This document shows, in pieces, positions 1 through 8,062 of a stretch of DNA of 64,000 bases. Position 1 is the stretch's first letter, and every line of letters begins with the position of its first letter. The position numbers and the translations under genes were made by a program. Below the pieces are notes generated by a model, which searched no databases, was not told where the DNA came from, and was given only the letters and a program-made list of their open reading frames with translations. Source of the stretch: Candidatus Methanoperedens sp. (GTDB taxonomy: Archaea > Halobacteriota > Methanosarcinia > Methanosarcinales > Methanoperedenaceae); NCBI GenBank assembly GCA_026552975.1, contig JAPMTR010000068.1:1-64000 (forward strand). Reading direction: 5' to 3'.

Positions 1-81
1 AGTTTTACTATATATTTCTTCATAATCCATCCTCGATGATATATTATGAATGATATATAATATATACTTTACGACTTTATA

Positions 82-903
82 TTATTGACGTGACACTAGC
101 TCCAATGCTCGTTCGGCCGCTCCAATGCATGCCGCAGCGACAAGCGTCCTTGCGCAGTTAAATCCTTCCATTGCATAATAGAAACCCTTGTTCCATTCAC
201 CGATCAGGTAATGATCAGGAATCTGTGCATTCCTTATATTTATGATACCATTTGACATACCTTCCCGCCCCATCTGTTTAAGAGTATCCACAGTAACCCC
301 TGGTTGATCTTTTACCGGAAGATAACAAAAAGTCAAACCTTTATGTCCAAGACCAGGGTCTGTTTTTACTATCGTTACATAGCCTCCTCCATATTTTGCA
401 GCTTCACGTACCCCGCTTATGTATGTCTTTGTGCCATTCAGGATCAGTTTCCCATTCTTTTTTTCCATCATCGTGGAAGTCGAAGCAATATCAGAACCCC
501 CCTGGGCTTCTGTTGAAGCTATACCCAGGAATGAGTCTCCTTTTGTAACCCCGGGAAGTATCTCTCTTTTTGCCTGTTCTGTACCATATTTTTCAAATAA
601 ATAACCCCAGCCCGCCTCTACAAGATAATACACAGCAGTAGCCATACTTATATCAGCCCTGGCAATTTCTTCGGCTGCTATGGCAGCAGTTGTGATATCA
701 GAACCTGATCCCCCATATTTTTCCGAGATCGTTATTCCAAGAAGGCCAAATCCACCCATGTCTTTAATAACACCTGGTGGTATCTGTGCGTTCTCATCTA
801 TTCCAGCAGCATGTGGTGCAAGCTTTTTTTCGCAGAATTCCCTGACAGATTTCCTGAAAAGGTCATGTTCTTCGGTAAATGAAAAGTCCAATTCCCCTTG
901 CAA
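82..903 (-). pseudogene. Acyl-CoA dehydrogenase, C-terminally truncated
   Basis: The 273-residue product has the N-terminal helical and middle beta domains of an acyl-CoA dehydrogenase, including the FAD/substrate segment (GIASTEAQGGSDIAST, then GTKTYISG). It stops at ERALELVSRQ, where intact members continue for another 100 or so residues into the C-terminal helical bundle, which holds the rest of the FAD site and tetramer contacts. The sequence past the stop (1-81) is AT-rich and shows no continuation in another frame. The family oxidises acyl-CoA to enoyl-CoA and passes electrons to ETF, whose genes are intact nearby. I infer a non-functional remnant. A stable truncated protein with another role is possible but unlikely. 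Confidence 0.8.
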
Positions 904-945
904 TATCTGGATTTTGGAGTATAAAAATGCTTCCTTATGTGCGAT

Positions 946-1196
946 ATGGAATTACACTTAGTGCATCAGAGTGATGCTGGTAAGTATGCAGTAATAGGGA
1001 TCATGATAAAATCAGGCAGTGAAAACGAGGCTTATATAATGGCTCTTTCACTACCCCACCCTGCACAGAAGGGATCAACTGGTTCGTCTTGAGCACTCGT
1101 GTTGAACTTTCAAAGGCACAGATAGATGCCTTCCAGACGATTTACTCCGGCAACAACCGACCTATTCAACCATTAAATCAACGTACATTTATCTGA
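946..1196 (+). pseudogene. Alpha-carbonic anhydrase remnant
   Basis: Two frames read as the C-terminal half of an alpha-class carbonic anhydrase. The first (from 946) gives MELHLVHQSDAGKYAVIGIM, the strand carrying the third zinc histidine. The second (about 1050-1196) gives TTPPCTEGINWFVLSTRVEL and then YSGNNRPIQPLNQRTFI before a stop. The frame changes near 1045-1050, with some intervening residues lost, and the upstream part with the first two zinc histidines is absent. This is a decayed gene. The family call rests on the very characteristic TTPPCTEG and RPIQPLN motifs. Confidence 0.75.
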
Positions 1197-1265
1197 TATG
1201 ATTAAATATTAAATAATATCAGATCAATATGAACCGAACAATGGGAAAATATTTCCCATTTTAGT

Positions 1266-1466
1266 TCATAGTGTCCAGACACCACTTTTTTCAGGTATTA
1301 CAACTTTATCGTCCTTGAAGTATCTACGTGTGGAAACCTGCGTATCAACATATTTTAAAGTCATATTTACGCTTCTTTCGATAATAGCCACTACGTCCTT
1401 TTCTTCCATATTGTTCTTAACGCTATCAAATATTTCTGTTTTTATTTTTTGTATGTCTTTATTCAT
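1266..1466 (-). CDS. Small protein of unknown function (66 aa)
   Basis: I do not recognise a family. The 66-residue product is charged and probably helical in its first half (MNKDIQKIKTEIFDSVKNNM), followed by a short basic segment and a hydrophobic end (KSGVWTL). The gene is supported by its upstream signals rather than homology: reading from the minus strand, an AT-rich TATA-like stretch (about 1489-1500) precedes the Shine-Dalgarno-like AGAGGT (about 1472-1477), correctly spaced before the ATG. It stands alone between the carbonic anhydrase remnant and the broken beta-oxidation genes. Confidence 0.5.
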   Translation of the reverse strand: MNKDIQKIKTEIFDSVKNNMEEKDVVAIIERSVNMTLKYVDTQVSTRRYFKDDKVVIPEKSGVWTL

Positions 1467-1633
1467 TTTAACCTCTTTTCTATCCCCTAGATATATAATC
1501 GTTTAAAGTTGACCTTGATGATATAGTCTCCCTTCTCCCGAAACCACCATCCAAATATAGATATATCATCAACAACAATTATTTTTATGACAGTTAGTTT
1601 GTGCCCTATTGTTTTAAAATCGTAAGGAGAGAA

Positions 1634-1975
1634 ATGTTCATAAAGGAGATCGGGATAATTGGTTCAGGAACCATGGGAGGAGGAATAGCCCAGCTGGCGG
1701 CTCAGAAGGGTTATAGCGTGGTTCTTGAAGATATCAATGAAGAGTATGTTACCGCCGGATTGAAGCAGATACGAGAAAGACTTGAAAAACGCGTTACTGA
1801 CGGAAAGATCAATATCGAAGAAAAGGACAACATTCTCTCAAGGATCAGGAAAAGTACAAAACTTGAAGAGCTTGGAAACTCAGACCTGATAATCGAAGCA
1901 GTAACAGAAAACGATGAAATAAAAAGACAGGTATTTACTAAATTAGATAAAATATGCCCTAAAGATGTTATTTTT
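1634..1975 (+). pseudogene. 3-hydroxyacyl-CoA dehydrogenase N-terminal fragment
   Basis: A start at 1634 follows the strong ribosome site AAGGAGAG. The product opens with the NAD-binding Rossmann fingerprint GIIGSGTMGGGIAQLAAQKG and continues normally to SDLIIEAVTEN and CPKDVIF. Intact proteins then read A-T-N-T-S-S and continue through the substrate domain. Here homology ends at about 1975 and the frame runs 27 codons further into unrelated sequence, stopping at 2056. The following bases belong, in another frame, to an enoyl-CoA hydratase. A deletion has joined two neighbouring beta-oxidation genes out of frame. Confidence 0.85.
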
Positions 1976-2291
1976 ACTTGGCAGGGCAAAAGAATTAATA
2001 TTCACGGGCAGGATCATCGATTCAAAAGAGGCGCAGGATATTGGATTGGTCAATAAGGTCGCAAAAGAGGAGGAATTACTGGATAGAACAAAGGAGATGG
2101 CTCTTGTGCTTGCACAAAAAAGCCCGCTGATCCTTAAGGTTGCAAAGAATTTGATAAATAGCAATCATGATATTAAAAAAGCACTTGAGATGGAAATTAT
2201 GGATTTTTCCGAGGTCTTTGCGTCAGAGGATCATTTGGAGGGAATAAAGGCATTTTTGGAGAAGAGAAAACCGAAGTTCAGAGGAAGATGA
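1976..2291 (+). pseudogene. Enoyl-CoA hydratase (crotonase) C-terminal fragment
   Basis: The frame carries the C-terminal third of a crotonase-family protein: GRAKELIFTGRIIDSKEA, GLVNKV, then the trimerisation helices ending ASEDHLEGIKAFLEKRKPKF. The N-terminal oxyanion-hole and catalytic regions are missing because the gene begins at the deletion junction with the upstream dehydrogenase fragment. An ATG at 1965 gives an open frame of 108 codons but no catalytic site. fixC starts 9 bases after the stop, so the fragment may still be co-transcribed with it. Confidence 0.85.
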
Positions 2292-2300
2292 GATCATTTC

Positions 2301-3566
2301 ATGTCCGAAAAATTTGACATAATAATCGTAGGCTCAGGCCCTGCCGGTTCTGCAGCCGCTTATTCCCTGGCAAAAATGAGATTCAATGTCCTGATGGTCG
2401 AGCGCGGCAAATATCCCGGTGCCAAGAACGTGATGGGTGGCAGGATGTACGCTTATGCATTGAACAGGCTCATCCCGCAATTCTGGAAAGAAGCGCCTGT
2501 AGAGCGAAAAGTTGTCCGTGAAAAATTGACAATTCAGAGTGAAAAAGCATCTTTTACACTGGATTTCATGGATGAAGAGCTTCGTGAGCCCCCGAATAGT
2601 TTTACCATACTCAGGGCAAGGTTTGACCCGTGGTTCGCAAATAAGGCAGTTGAGGCAGGAGCAACATTAGTAACTGGGATCAGGGTGGATGATCTTATGT
2701 GGGAAAACAAAAAGGTCACAGGAATCATTGCAGGAACAGATAAGATAGAAACAAATGTGGTAATTGCTGCAGATGGGGCTGTTTCCCTTATGGCCGAGAA
2801 GGCCAGGCTCAAGAAATTCGATGTAAAACTATTCGCGCTTGGTATGAAGGAAATTATAGAGCTACCCGAGAAAACGATCGAAGAAAGGTTCAATCTGGCA
2901 AGCGGGGAAGGAGCAGCACAGTTATTTGTTGGCAATTGTACAAAAGAGATACCGGGAGGCGGTTTTATCTATACCAACAAAACAAGTCTTTCTGTCGGGA
3001 TCGTTATTTACATAGACAAACTCATCGAAAAGAAAATTGAATCCCATGAGATCATCCGGGAGTTCAATACAAATCCTGAGGTGGCAAGACTCATAGAAGG
3101 CGGGAAGATCCTTGAATATTCGGCACATGTGATCCCTGAAGCCTCACGAAGCGAACTATTCACCGATGGCCTGCTCGTTGCAGGTGATGCAGGAGGATTG
3201 GTTGTAAATAGCGGACTCACCCTTCGCGGAATGGATATGGCCATCGCATCAGGTGTAGCAGCCGCTGAAACTGTGAAAAGAGCTGCCGAAAAAAATGATT
3301 TTTCAAAGGAAAGTCTTTCCTATTATGAAGAACTGTTAAAAAGGGATTTTGTTCTTCAGGATAAAAAGACCTTTGAAAAAGCGTCTGAATTCCTGCAGAA
3401 CGAAAGGCTTTACACACTATATCCTGAATTTGTTTGCAGGCTCTTTCACAGGCTTACCCTTGTGAAAGGTCCAAAGAAAAGGGCATTTGATGAATTATTA
3501 GAAGTATCAAAAGGAAAAAGGATCCAGATGTGCGTGGATATGTTGAAAGCTATGAGGTCAATATGA
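2301..3566 (+). CDS. fixC: FixC-type electron transfer flavoprotein-quinone oxidoreductase
   Basis: A 421-residue FAD-dependent oxidoreductase of the FixC/ETF-QO family. The N-terminal dinucleotide fold is clear (IIIVGSGPAGSAAAYSLA), as are the ERGKYPGAKNVMGG loop and the C-terminal FAD motif LLVAGDAGGLVVNSGLTLRG. With FixX it takes electrons from ETF (EtfAB) and passes them to the quinone pool or, in bifurcating systems, couples them to a second acceptor. Length is normal for the family. It overlaps fixX by four bases (ATGA), so the two are translationally coupled. etfB and etfA lie convergently just downstream. Whether this set is bifurcating cannot be read from the sequence alone. Confidence 0.92.
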   Translation: MSEKFDIIIVGSGPAGSAAAYSLAKMRFNVLMVERGKYPGAKNVMGGRMYAYALNRLIPQFWKEAPVERKVVREKLTIQSEKASFTLDFMDEELREPPNSFTILRARFDPWFANKAVEAGATLVTGIRVDDLMWENKKVTGIIAGTDKIETNVVIAADGAVSLMAEKARLKKFDVKLFALGMKEIIELPEKTIEERFNLASGEGAAQLFVGNCTKEIPGGGFIYTNKTSLSVGIVIYIDKLIEKKIESHEIIREFNTNPEVARLIEGGKILEYSAHVIPEASRSELFTDGLLVAGDAGGLVVNSGLTLRGMDMAIASGVAAAETVKRAAEKNDFSKESLSYYEELLKRDFVLQDKKTFEKASEFLQNERLYTLYPEFVCRLFHRLTLVKGPKKRAFDELLEVSKGKRIQMCVDMLKAMRSI

Positions 3567-3838
3567 ATATCAGTATTGAAGAGAGGCTTGGACTGGTAAG
3601 CTTTGAAATCGATAACGAGAAACACATCAAAGTTGATTCAAGCCATTGCACCGAATGTGATGAAAAAACGTGTCTTTATTTTTGCCCTACAAAGAGGTTC
3701 ACCCTTGAGAACGGGAAGATAAAACATGATTATGAAGGGTGTATTGAATGCGGAACATGCAAGTTTGCCTGTCCAAAAGGTGTTGTCGATTTTAATTTTC
3801 CGCGAGGGGGATATGGGGTGTACTATAAGTACGGTTAA
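3563..3838 (+). CDS. fixX: FixX ferredoxin-like protein
   Basis: A 91-residue ferredoxin-like partner of FixC. It has the FixX spacing: HCTECDEKTCLYFCPTKRF, then GCIECGTCKFACPKG, followed by the conserved FNFPRGGYGVYYKYG tail. The canonical C-terminal CxxCxxxC motif should bind a [4Fe-4S] cluster. The ATG at 3563 is chosen because it overlaps the fixC stop as ATGA; an earlier in-frame start would lie inside fixC. It is expected to relay electrons between FixC flavin and the membrane acceptor. Confidence 0.92.
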   Translation: MNISIEERLGLVSFEIDNEKHIKVDSSHCTECDEKTCLYFCPTKRFTLENGKIKHDYEGCIECGTCKFACPKGVVDFNFPRGGYGVYYKYG

Positions 3839-3873
3839 ATTATTTATCAGTATATATCTTTTAATGTAACCAT

Positions 3874-4797
3874 CTAAATTTGTTTCTTTAATTTTTCGAT
3901 CAATTTCGGGATTATTTCGTAAAGGTCCCCAACGAACCCATAATCGCAGGCCTTAAAAATTGGAGCGTTCGGATCATCATTTATCGCTATTATCGTTTTT
4001 GCATCCCTGATCCCTGCAATATGCTGCACCTGGCCCGATATCCCGATAGCGACATAGAGTCTGGGTTTGACTTTATGACCTGACAATCCAACCCAGTGTT
4101 CTTCGGTCAGCCATTTCAGATCCGCAGCAATGGACCTTGAACAGCCAACTGCGCCACCAATGGCATCTGCAAGCGACTCTATAAGTTTGATATCCTCTTT
4201 CTTCTTAAGGCCCCTGCCAACAGCGACTATAATATCCGCCTCTTCGATCTTGAGCTCCTGTGGAGCTTTTTTCTTTATTTCCAGGATCTGGATTTTTGGT
4301 TCTGCTGGTTTATAAATGATCTTTATTATTTCACTTTTTCTGGTTTTATCCTCCTTTTTTTCAAATTTCCCAGGAAGTAAAGTAGCTATCTGTGGTTTTC
4401 GTAAAAACCTGATCGTTTCAAGAAACCTCCCTCCCAGCACAAAGCGTTTAACGATCAGGTGTCCATCTTCTATCGAACAATCAATGCAATCCGTGGCACA
4501 TCCAGCATCTGATATTTGAGCAATCCTCGGGGCGACCTCCTTTCCGAGTTTAGTTCCCCCAATTAAGATTATTTCTGGTTTGTACTGATCATTCAGGTTT
4601 GAGATAATCTCCACGATATTGTCTGATGAAGGAACAATATCAATTGAATAAATTTTATCTGCTCCTGATGAGATCAAATCTTCTCCATTCCCAATAGAAA
4701 TTACGCCAAGTTCTGTTTTCAAGGAATCTGCGATCTCTCTTCCTTTTCCAAGGATCTCCAATGCAGTTTCATTATCTTCGGAAAATACCAGGATCAT
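3874..4797 (-). CDS. etfA: Electron transfer flavoprotein alpha subunit
   Basis: The 307-residue product has the EtfA two-domain layout. The C-terminal FAD-binding domain is intact: VAVGRGLKKKEDIKLIE, AVGCSRSIAADLKWL, then AIGISGQVQHIAGIRDA and the DPNAPIFKACDYGFVGDL end. EtfAB accepts electrons from flavin dehydrogenases such as acyl-CoA dehydrogenases and delivers them to FixCX. It follows etfB with a 6-base gap on the same strand. The local acyl-CoA dehydrogenase is truncated, so the partner dehydrogenases must be encoded elsewhere if the ETF is still used. Confidence 0.95.
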   Translation of the reverse strand: MILVFSEDNETALEILGKGREIADSLKTELGVISIGNGEDLISSGADKIYSIDIVPSSDNIVEIISNLNDQYKPEIILIGGTKLGKEVAPRIAQISDAGCATDCIDCSIEDGHLIVKRFVLGGRFLETIRFLRKPQIATLLPGKFEKKEDKTRKSEIIKIIYKPAEPKIQILEIKKKAPQELKIEEADIIVAVGRGLKKKEDIKLIESLADAIGGAVGCSRSIAADLKWLTEEHWVGLSGHKVKPRLYVAIGISGQVQHIAGIRDAKTIIAINDDPNAPIFKACDYGFVGDLYEIIPKLIEKLKKQI

Positions 4798-4803
4798 TTT
4801 TCT

Positions 4804-5520
4804 CTACCCCTTTCCTGAAATGACCTTTACGAGTTCATCAATGTCTTTTATCACAATTTCCTTGCGTTTCATCTCGACGGCCTGAATGCTCAATATTTCT
4901 ATTCCCACCTCTGGCTTTATCGGATTAATTTCAGTTATTGGCTTCTTTGAAGCACCAAGGATCTGGAGTAATGTAGGGACCCTGGGTTGATTTATCTCTT
5001 TTGTAACAGTCACCAAAGCCGGAAGTCTTGTTTTTGATACCTCATATCGATCTTCAAGCTCTCGCTCAACAATTATCTCGTTATCTTTAAGCTCAATCCT
5101 TCTTGCATAGGTCAATACTGGAATTCCAAGAGCCTGCGCCAATCTTGGACCTGCCTGGAATGAGTATTCATCAATTGAAGCTTCCCCGCAAAGAATAAGT
5201 TCATATTTTATCTTTTGGATATATCCGGCAAGGATCGATGTGGTTCCCAGATAATCGATCCCTTCAGGTGATTGATAAATAATAGCTTCATCCGCACCCA
5301 TTGCCAGAGCTTCCTTTGCAGCATCTCTTGCCCCGCATATCAAGGCCAGGACTTTCCCGCCGTGTTTTTCTTTTATTTTCAGTGCCTCTTCAAGAGCATT
5401 CCTGTCAAAATCGCTAATTTTTCTGGCGACCCCCTCTGTAATGGGACGGCCGGATGAGGTATCCGCCCTTATCTGGCTCAGGTCATAGATCTGTTTTAAA
5501 CATACTATGATATCAGGCAT
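4804..5520 (-). CDS. etfB: Electron transfer flavoprotein beta subunit
   Basis: A 238-residue EtfB with the usual N-terminus (MPDIIVCLKQIYDLSQIRAD), the AMP/FAD-binding AMGADEAIIY segment and the ERELEDRYEVSKTRLPALVT recognition region. It is the first gene of the minus-strand etfBA pair; the ATG at 5520 is preceded by a GGTGA-like ribosome site. Bifurcating EtfBs bind a second FAD in this subunit and confurcating ones AMP; I cannot decide between them. Convergent to fixCX, with only 35 bases separating the two 3' ends. Confidence 0.95.
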   Translation of the reverse strand: MPDIIVCLKQIYDLSQIRADTSSGRPITEGVARKISDFDRNALEEALKIKEKHGGKVLALICGARDAAKEALAMGADEAIIYQSPEGIDYLGTTSILAGYIQKIKYELILCGEASIDEYSFQAGPRLAQALGIPVLTYARRIELKDNEIIVERELEDRYEVSKTRLPALVTVTKEINQPRVPTLLQILGASKKPITEINPIKPEVGIEILSIQAVEMKRKEIVIKDIDELVKVISGKG

Positions 5521-5737
5521 TATTCACCCGGTGATGTGGATTAGAATACAACGGCGTTTACAATTATTACATATCATTATTCTGTTATAATTGTTATGGA
5601 AATATTCCTGCCTTATCATTTCCCGTAATAAATTCCTCATTCTTAAGTTCTTTTACTTTTTGTACTGTTTTCATAAAATTCACCAATCAAACGCTTTAAT
5701 TGCAAAACCTAGCCAGACTTCTTGACGCATATGAAAA

Positions 5738-5891
5738 GTCGAACTCACAGGGCGTAGTGTGGCGCAAAAAGAGTTTGATCGGGGTGTATGGTAACAAGTT
5801 GCCCCTGTAATTTCCGACGTGCGTCGCCCAATCTCCGTGGTCGGGGAAGCCCCAGATGGTGGTGGTTTTGGGGGTGAAGGTGGTGGGGGCG
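5738..5891. repeat. GC-rich structured repeat, family 1, copy A
   Basis: About 154 bases, strikingly GC-rich against AT-rich surroundings, matching copy B (6747-6900) over its full length at roughly three-quarters identity by eye. It ends three bases before the vapC stop codon. A hairpin GGTAAC/GTTGCC (5790-5803) is preserved in copy B with two compensating changes, which points to selection on a folded RNA or single-stranded DNA form. Upstream, 5521-5737 holds no gene I can support apart from a 26-codon ATG frame on the minus strand. Confidence 0.7.
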
Positions 5892-5894
5892 AAT

Positions 5895-6323
5895 TCAGAT
5901 ATCCTCTAAGAAAAAGAGTTCAATATCAAAGGTTTTTTTATTAATTTCTTTACTTATTTCTTCTTCCTCTTTAAAAAGTGCAGGATAACCCATATTTTTT
6001 GAAACGGCCATTGTAAAACAATCTGAAAGTGAAATTGAACGTTCACATTTATATTTTCCAGCGAGCATTTGAATCCCTCTACCCTCGATAACTTGCGCCC
6101 CGTCTAAAACCATATCAAGCTTCTTTTTTGCTTCTTGATACCCTTTCTGCCTGCATAAAACGTAAAATATCTCAGAAACTACGGTTTCACTTATGTATAT
6201 TGATATTCGGCCTTCAACTATTTTTTCTTTGAATTTTTTACCGAGTGTTGTTTCTAAGAAATATTCTATCCAGACGCCGGTATCAACTACGACCCCTGGA
6301 TAAGCGCTCAAATCTTTTTTCAT
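5895..6323 (-). CDS. vapC: VapC-like PIN-domain toxin
   Basis: A 142-residue PIN-domain protein. The expected acidic residues are visible: VVVDTGVWIEYF near the N-terminus (first Asp), SETVVSEIFYVLC (Glu), and SLSDCFTMAVSKNMG (third Asp). PIN toxins are magnesium-dependent RNases held inactive by the cognate antitoxin. The gene overlaps the antitoxin frame upstream by 41 bases, an unusually deep overlap consistent with coupled translation. Its 3' end abuts repeat copy A. It is flanked by repeats on both sides and probably moved as a unit with its antitoxin. Confidence 0.85.
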   Translation of the reverse strand: MKKDLSAYPGVVVDTGVWIEYFLETTLGKKFKEKIVEGRISIYISETVVSEIFYVLCRQKGYQEAKKKLDMVLDGAQVIEGRGIQMLAGKYKCERSISLSDCFTMAVSKNMGYPALFKEEEEISKEINKKTFDIELFFLEDI

Positions 6324-6540
6324 CTAATGATTTCAACTCCTCCAGATCCTTATAAGCCTGTTCTTTCTCAATACATCCAAAAAGAGGCAATAACTTTTTT
6401 TTATCTCTCTGTTTTCCCCCTACAAGTAAATATTTTATTGTCTCATCGTAGGAGATTCTTTTTTTTTCTTTGGGTCGGATTTCTGCCATAAATTTCATTA
6501 AAAGCTCTTTTGTATCGTCTTTTATATGTATAACAGTCAT
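6283..6540 (-). CDS. vapB: VapB-like antitoxin
   Basis: An 85-residue charged protein (MTVIHIKDDTKELLMKFMAE, a DETIKYLL segment, then a Lys/Glu-rich C-terminus) preceding the PIN toxin. The short N-terminal strand and helix pattern resembles small archaeal antitoxins, but I do not see a textbook ribbon-helix-helix. The ATG at 6540 is chosen over an upstream in-frame TTG. An AT-rich TATA-like stretch (about 6556-6566) lies upstream on the minus strand. Its role is inferred mainly from its place before vapC. Confidence 0.7.
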   Translation of the reverse strand: MTVIHIKDDTKELLMKFMAEIRPKEKKRISYDETIKYLLVGGKQRDKKKLLPLFGCIEKEQAYKDLEELKSLDEKRFERLSRGRS

Positions 6541-6710
6541 ATCTAACAATTCGGATTTTATATTATCTAAAGTTATCGACTGATTTATTTGTACTGTCGC
6601 CTAACACCACTTCATGCTCTCCTTAAACTTCATCATCCTTTCCTATGCATCCGGTTTTCTGAACACATAGAGATGTTCATGCCCTATCAGGCGCGCCGGC
6701 CAAATAGTTT

Positions 6711-6900
6711 GCATTTTACAAGCGTCGTGCCCGAACCCATCATCCGGTCAAGCTCACCGGGCGCAGTGTAACGTAAAATGCGGTTGCGCGGGTGTATGGC
6801 GACCTGTTGCCCCTGTGGTTCCAAACGTGCGTCGCCCGGTCGCTGCGGTCGGGGAAGCGAAAGACGGTGGTGGTTTCGGGGATGAAGGTGGATGGGGCGG
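6711..6900. repeat. GC-rich structured repeat, family 1, copy B, with nested inverted repeats
   Basis: The part matching copy A is 6747-6900. Extra symmetry lies on its left: perfect 9-base arms GCATTTTAC (6711-6719) and GTAAAATGC (6773-6781), with inner arms GCCCG (6729-6733) and CGGGC (6758-6762). The conserved hairpin reads GGCGAC/GTTGCC (6798-6811). The unit ends just before the stop codon of the Nudix gene, as copy A does before vapC. Open frames across it on either strand are low-complexity and appear to be by-products of its GC content. Confidence 0.7.
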
Positions 6901-6910
6901 GGTTTTAAAT

Positions 6911-7324
6911 TTAGGACGGAATATAACAAGTTTCAACCATTTTTCCCCCCAATTTCAATTTTTTAACTAAAGGTATATCAGCTGGTGCAAAATCATAATT
7001 ATCCAATTCACTTAAGGAAACCCATTTATATTCATCATGTGCCATCAATTCTATACTACCGCTTTCCCAATTGACCCAATATGCAAATAATTGAATTGCT
7101 CCTTGAGGGTACTGATAAAAGCTTTCTCCAAAAAAGTCTCCAATTCTCACATTAATTCTTAATTCTTCTTCAATTTCCCTTTTTAAACATTCTTCTGCTG
7201 TTTCGCCATTTTCAATTTTTCCGCCCGGAAACTCCCATTTATTAGCTAACTTATCTGACTTCTTTCTTTTTGCTATAAAAAAAAGACCATCTTTAATTAT
7301 GATAGCGGCAGTAACTTTTTTCAT
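6911..7324 (-). CDS. MutT-like Nudix hydrolase
   Basis: A 137-residue Nudix protein. The Nudix box is complete: GGKIENGETAEECLKREIEE followed by EL, matching Gx5Ex7REUxEExGU except that Leu replaces the penultimate Gly. WEFPGG and the AKRKKSDKLANK substrate loop resemble 8-oxo-dGTP/CTP pyrophosphohydrolases. Such enzymes hydrolyse nucleoside diphosphate derivatives and often clean oxidised nucleotides. It stands alone in the accessory island with a family 1 repeat at its 3' end, which suggests mobility rather than a housekeeping setting. Confidence 0.88.
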   Translation of the reverse strand: MKKVTAAIIIKDGLFFIAKRKKSDKLANKWEFPGGKIENGETAEECLKREIEEELRINVRIGDFFGESFYQYPQGAIQLFAYWVNWESGSIELMAHDEYKWVSLSELDNYDFAPADIPLVKKLKLGGKMVETCYIPS

Positions 7325-7370
7325 ATTAAGCGCTTCTATTAATATTTTGATATTATAAATTCTCCTTTTT

Positions 7371-7500
7371 GTAAAGGGAGTTAGAAAAGATATAAAAGAA
7401 GTTTTAAATAATAAAATAGAGGAACTAAGATCATAAGGAAAAATTTATCGAAGAAATGAATGATATGGAAATAAGTTCGATGTGGTTAATGGAAGTTTAG
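7371..7500 (+). pseudogene. Degenerate short coding fragments
   Basis: Two short stretches read like pieces of one small helical protein: VKGVRKDIKEVLNNKIEELR ending in a stop (7371-7435), then KFIEEMNDMEISSMWLMEV ending in a stop (7441-7500). Neither has its own start signal. I take them as debris of a small gene, possibly an antitoxin-like protein. The rest of 7325-7529 is AT-rich and without a gene. Confidence 0.3.
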
Positions 7501-7529
7501 AATAATTAGAGAAGGATTCATCATAAATT

Positions 7530-7805
7530 ATGTTTAACGGTATTTACGAACGGTTAATAAACAAATTAGTCGATTCAGAATTAAAAACAGTAAATAGAGA
7601 GCAGTTCTTTGTTAAGGAATCTCCAATAGAAAAAGCAGAAGCGTCTAAATTACTTAGCCAATATTTGAGTGAAGTAATTAACTGTGCTTTGGGTATGATT
7701 ACAGTTGAAAAACTACATACAGCCTTATCTTGTTCTGATTTTGATTTTTGTCGGTGCTTCGGGATCATATCCGCGCGCCAAAAAAATATATTAAAATTGT
7801 TATAA
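7530..7805 (+). pseudogene. 5' fragment of a large DEAD/DEAH-box helicase (PLD/DUF3427 type)
   Basis: The first 60 or so residues (MFNGIYERLINKLVDSELKT, FFVKESPIEKAEASKLLSQY, then SEVINCALGMI) look like the N-terminus of large superfamily-2 helicases that carry a phospholipase-D-like domain and DUF3427, proteins of about 1000 residues. After about residue 75 the reading becomes Cys-rich and unrelated and soon stops, where the DNA turns GC-rich and palindromic. The fragment is therefore a truncated 5' end. These helicases are common in defence and mobile regions. The family is recalled from pattern, not searched. Confidence 0.45.
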
Positions 7806-8062
7806 ATATTCCGCGCTTTTTACCGCAAAGTAGGTAAAGATCGCAAAGCATGAGCCAGTGTGAGTGTGGTGGCTCTGATATTATGCAACCGGTGATTTCA
7901 TGGTACCCCCGCCAGAGGCGGCGCATCCATTGGGGTCTGGGGTCGCAACCCCAGCGCAATATTAATGAAATTGATCGAAAGTGTTAATAGTACGCTAATC
8001 CGCGTGATTCACGTCATCAGCATTCTAGTTGTCTTGTGATTGCTGAGACTCTTTTTCTTAAG
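7806..8062. other. GC-rich intergenic stretch with a perfect hairpin
   Basis: No gene is supported here. The stretch contains the perfect hairpin CTGGGG-TCGCAA-CCCCAG (7937-7954) and CCCCCGCC...GGCGG symmetry just upstream. It resembles the repeat units on either side in composition but does not align clearly with family 1 or family 2. Confidence 0.5.

Noticed and set aside
5605-5685. A 26-codon minus-strand frame (MKTVQKVKELKNEEFITGND...)
   Set aside because: Too short, with no clear ribosome site or homology; mentioned with the adjacent repeat only.
6687-6936. Open frames across repeat copy B on the minus strand
   Set aside because: Low-complexity His/Pro/Arg-rich translations produced by GC-rich repeat DNA, with no start signals; one overlaps the end of the Nudix gene.
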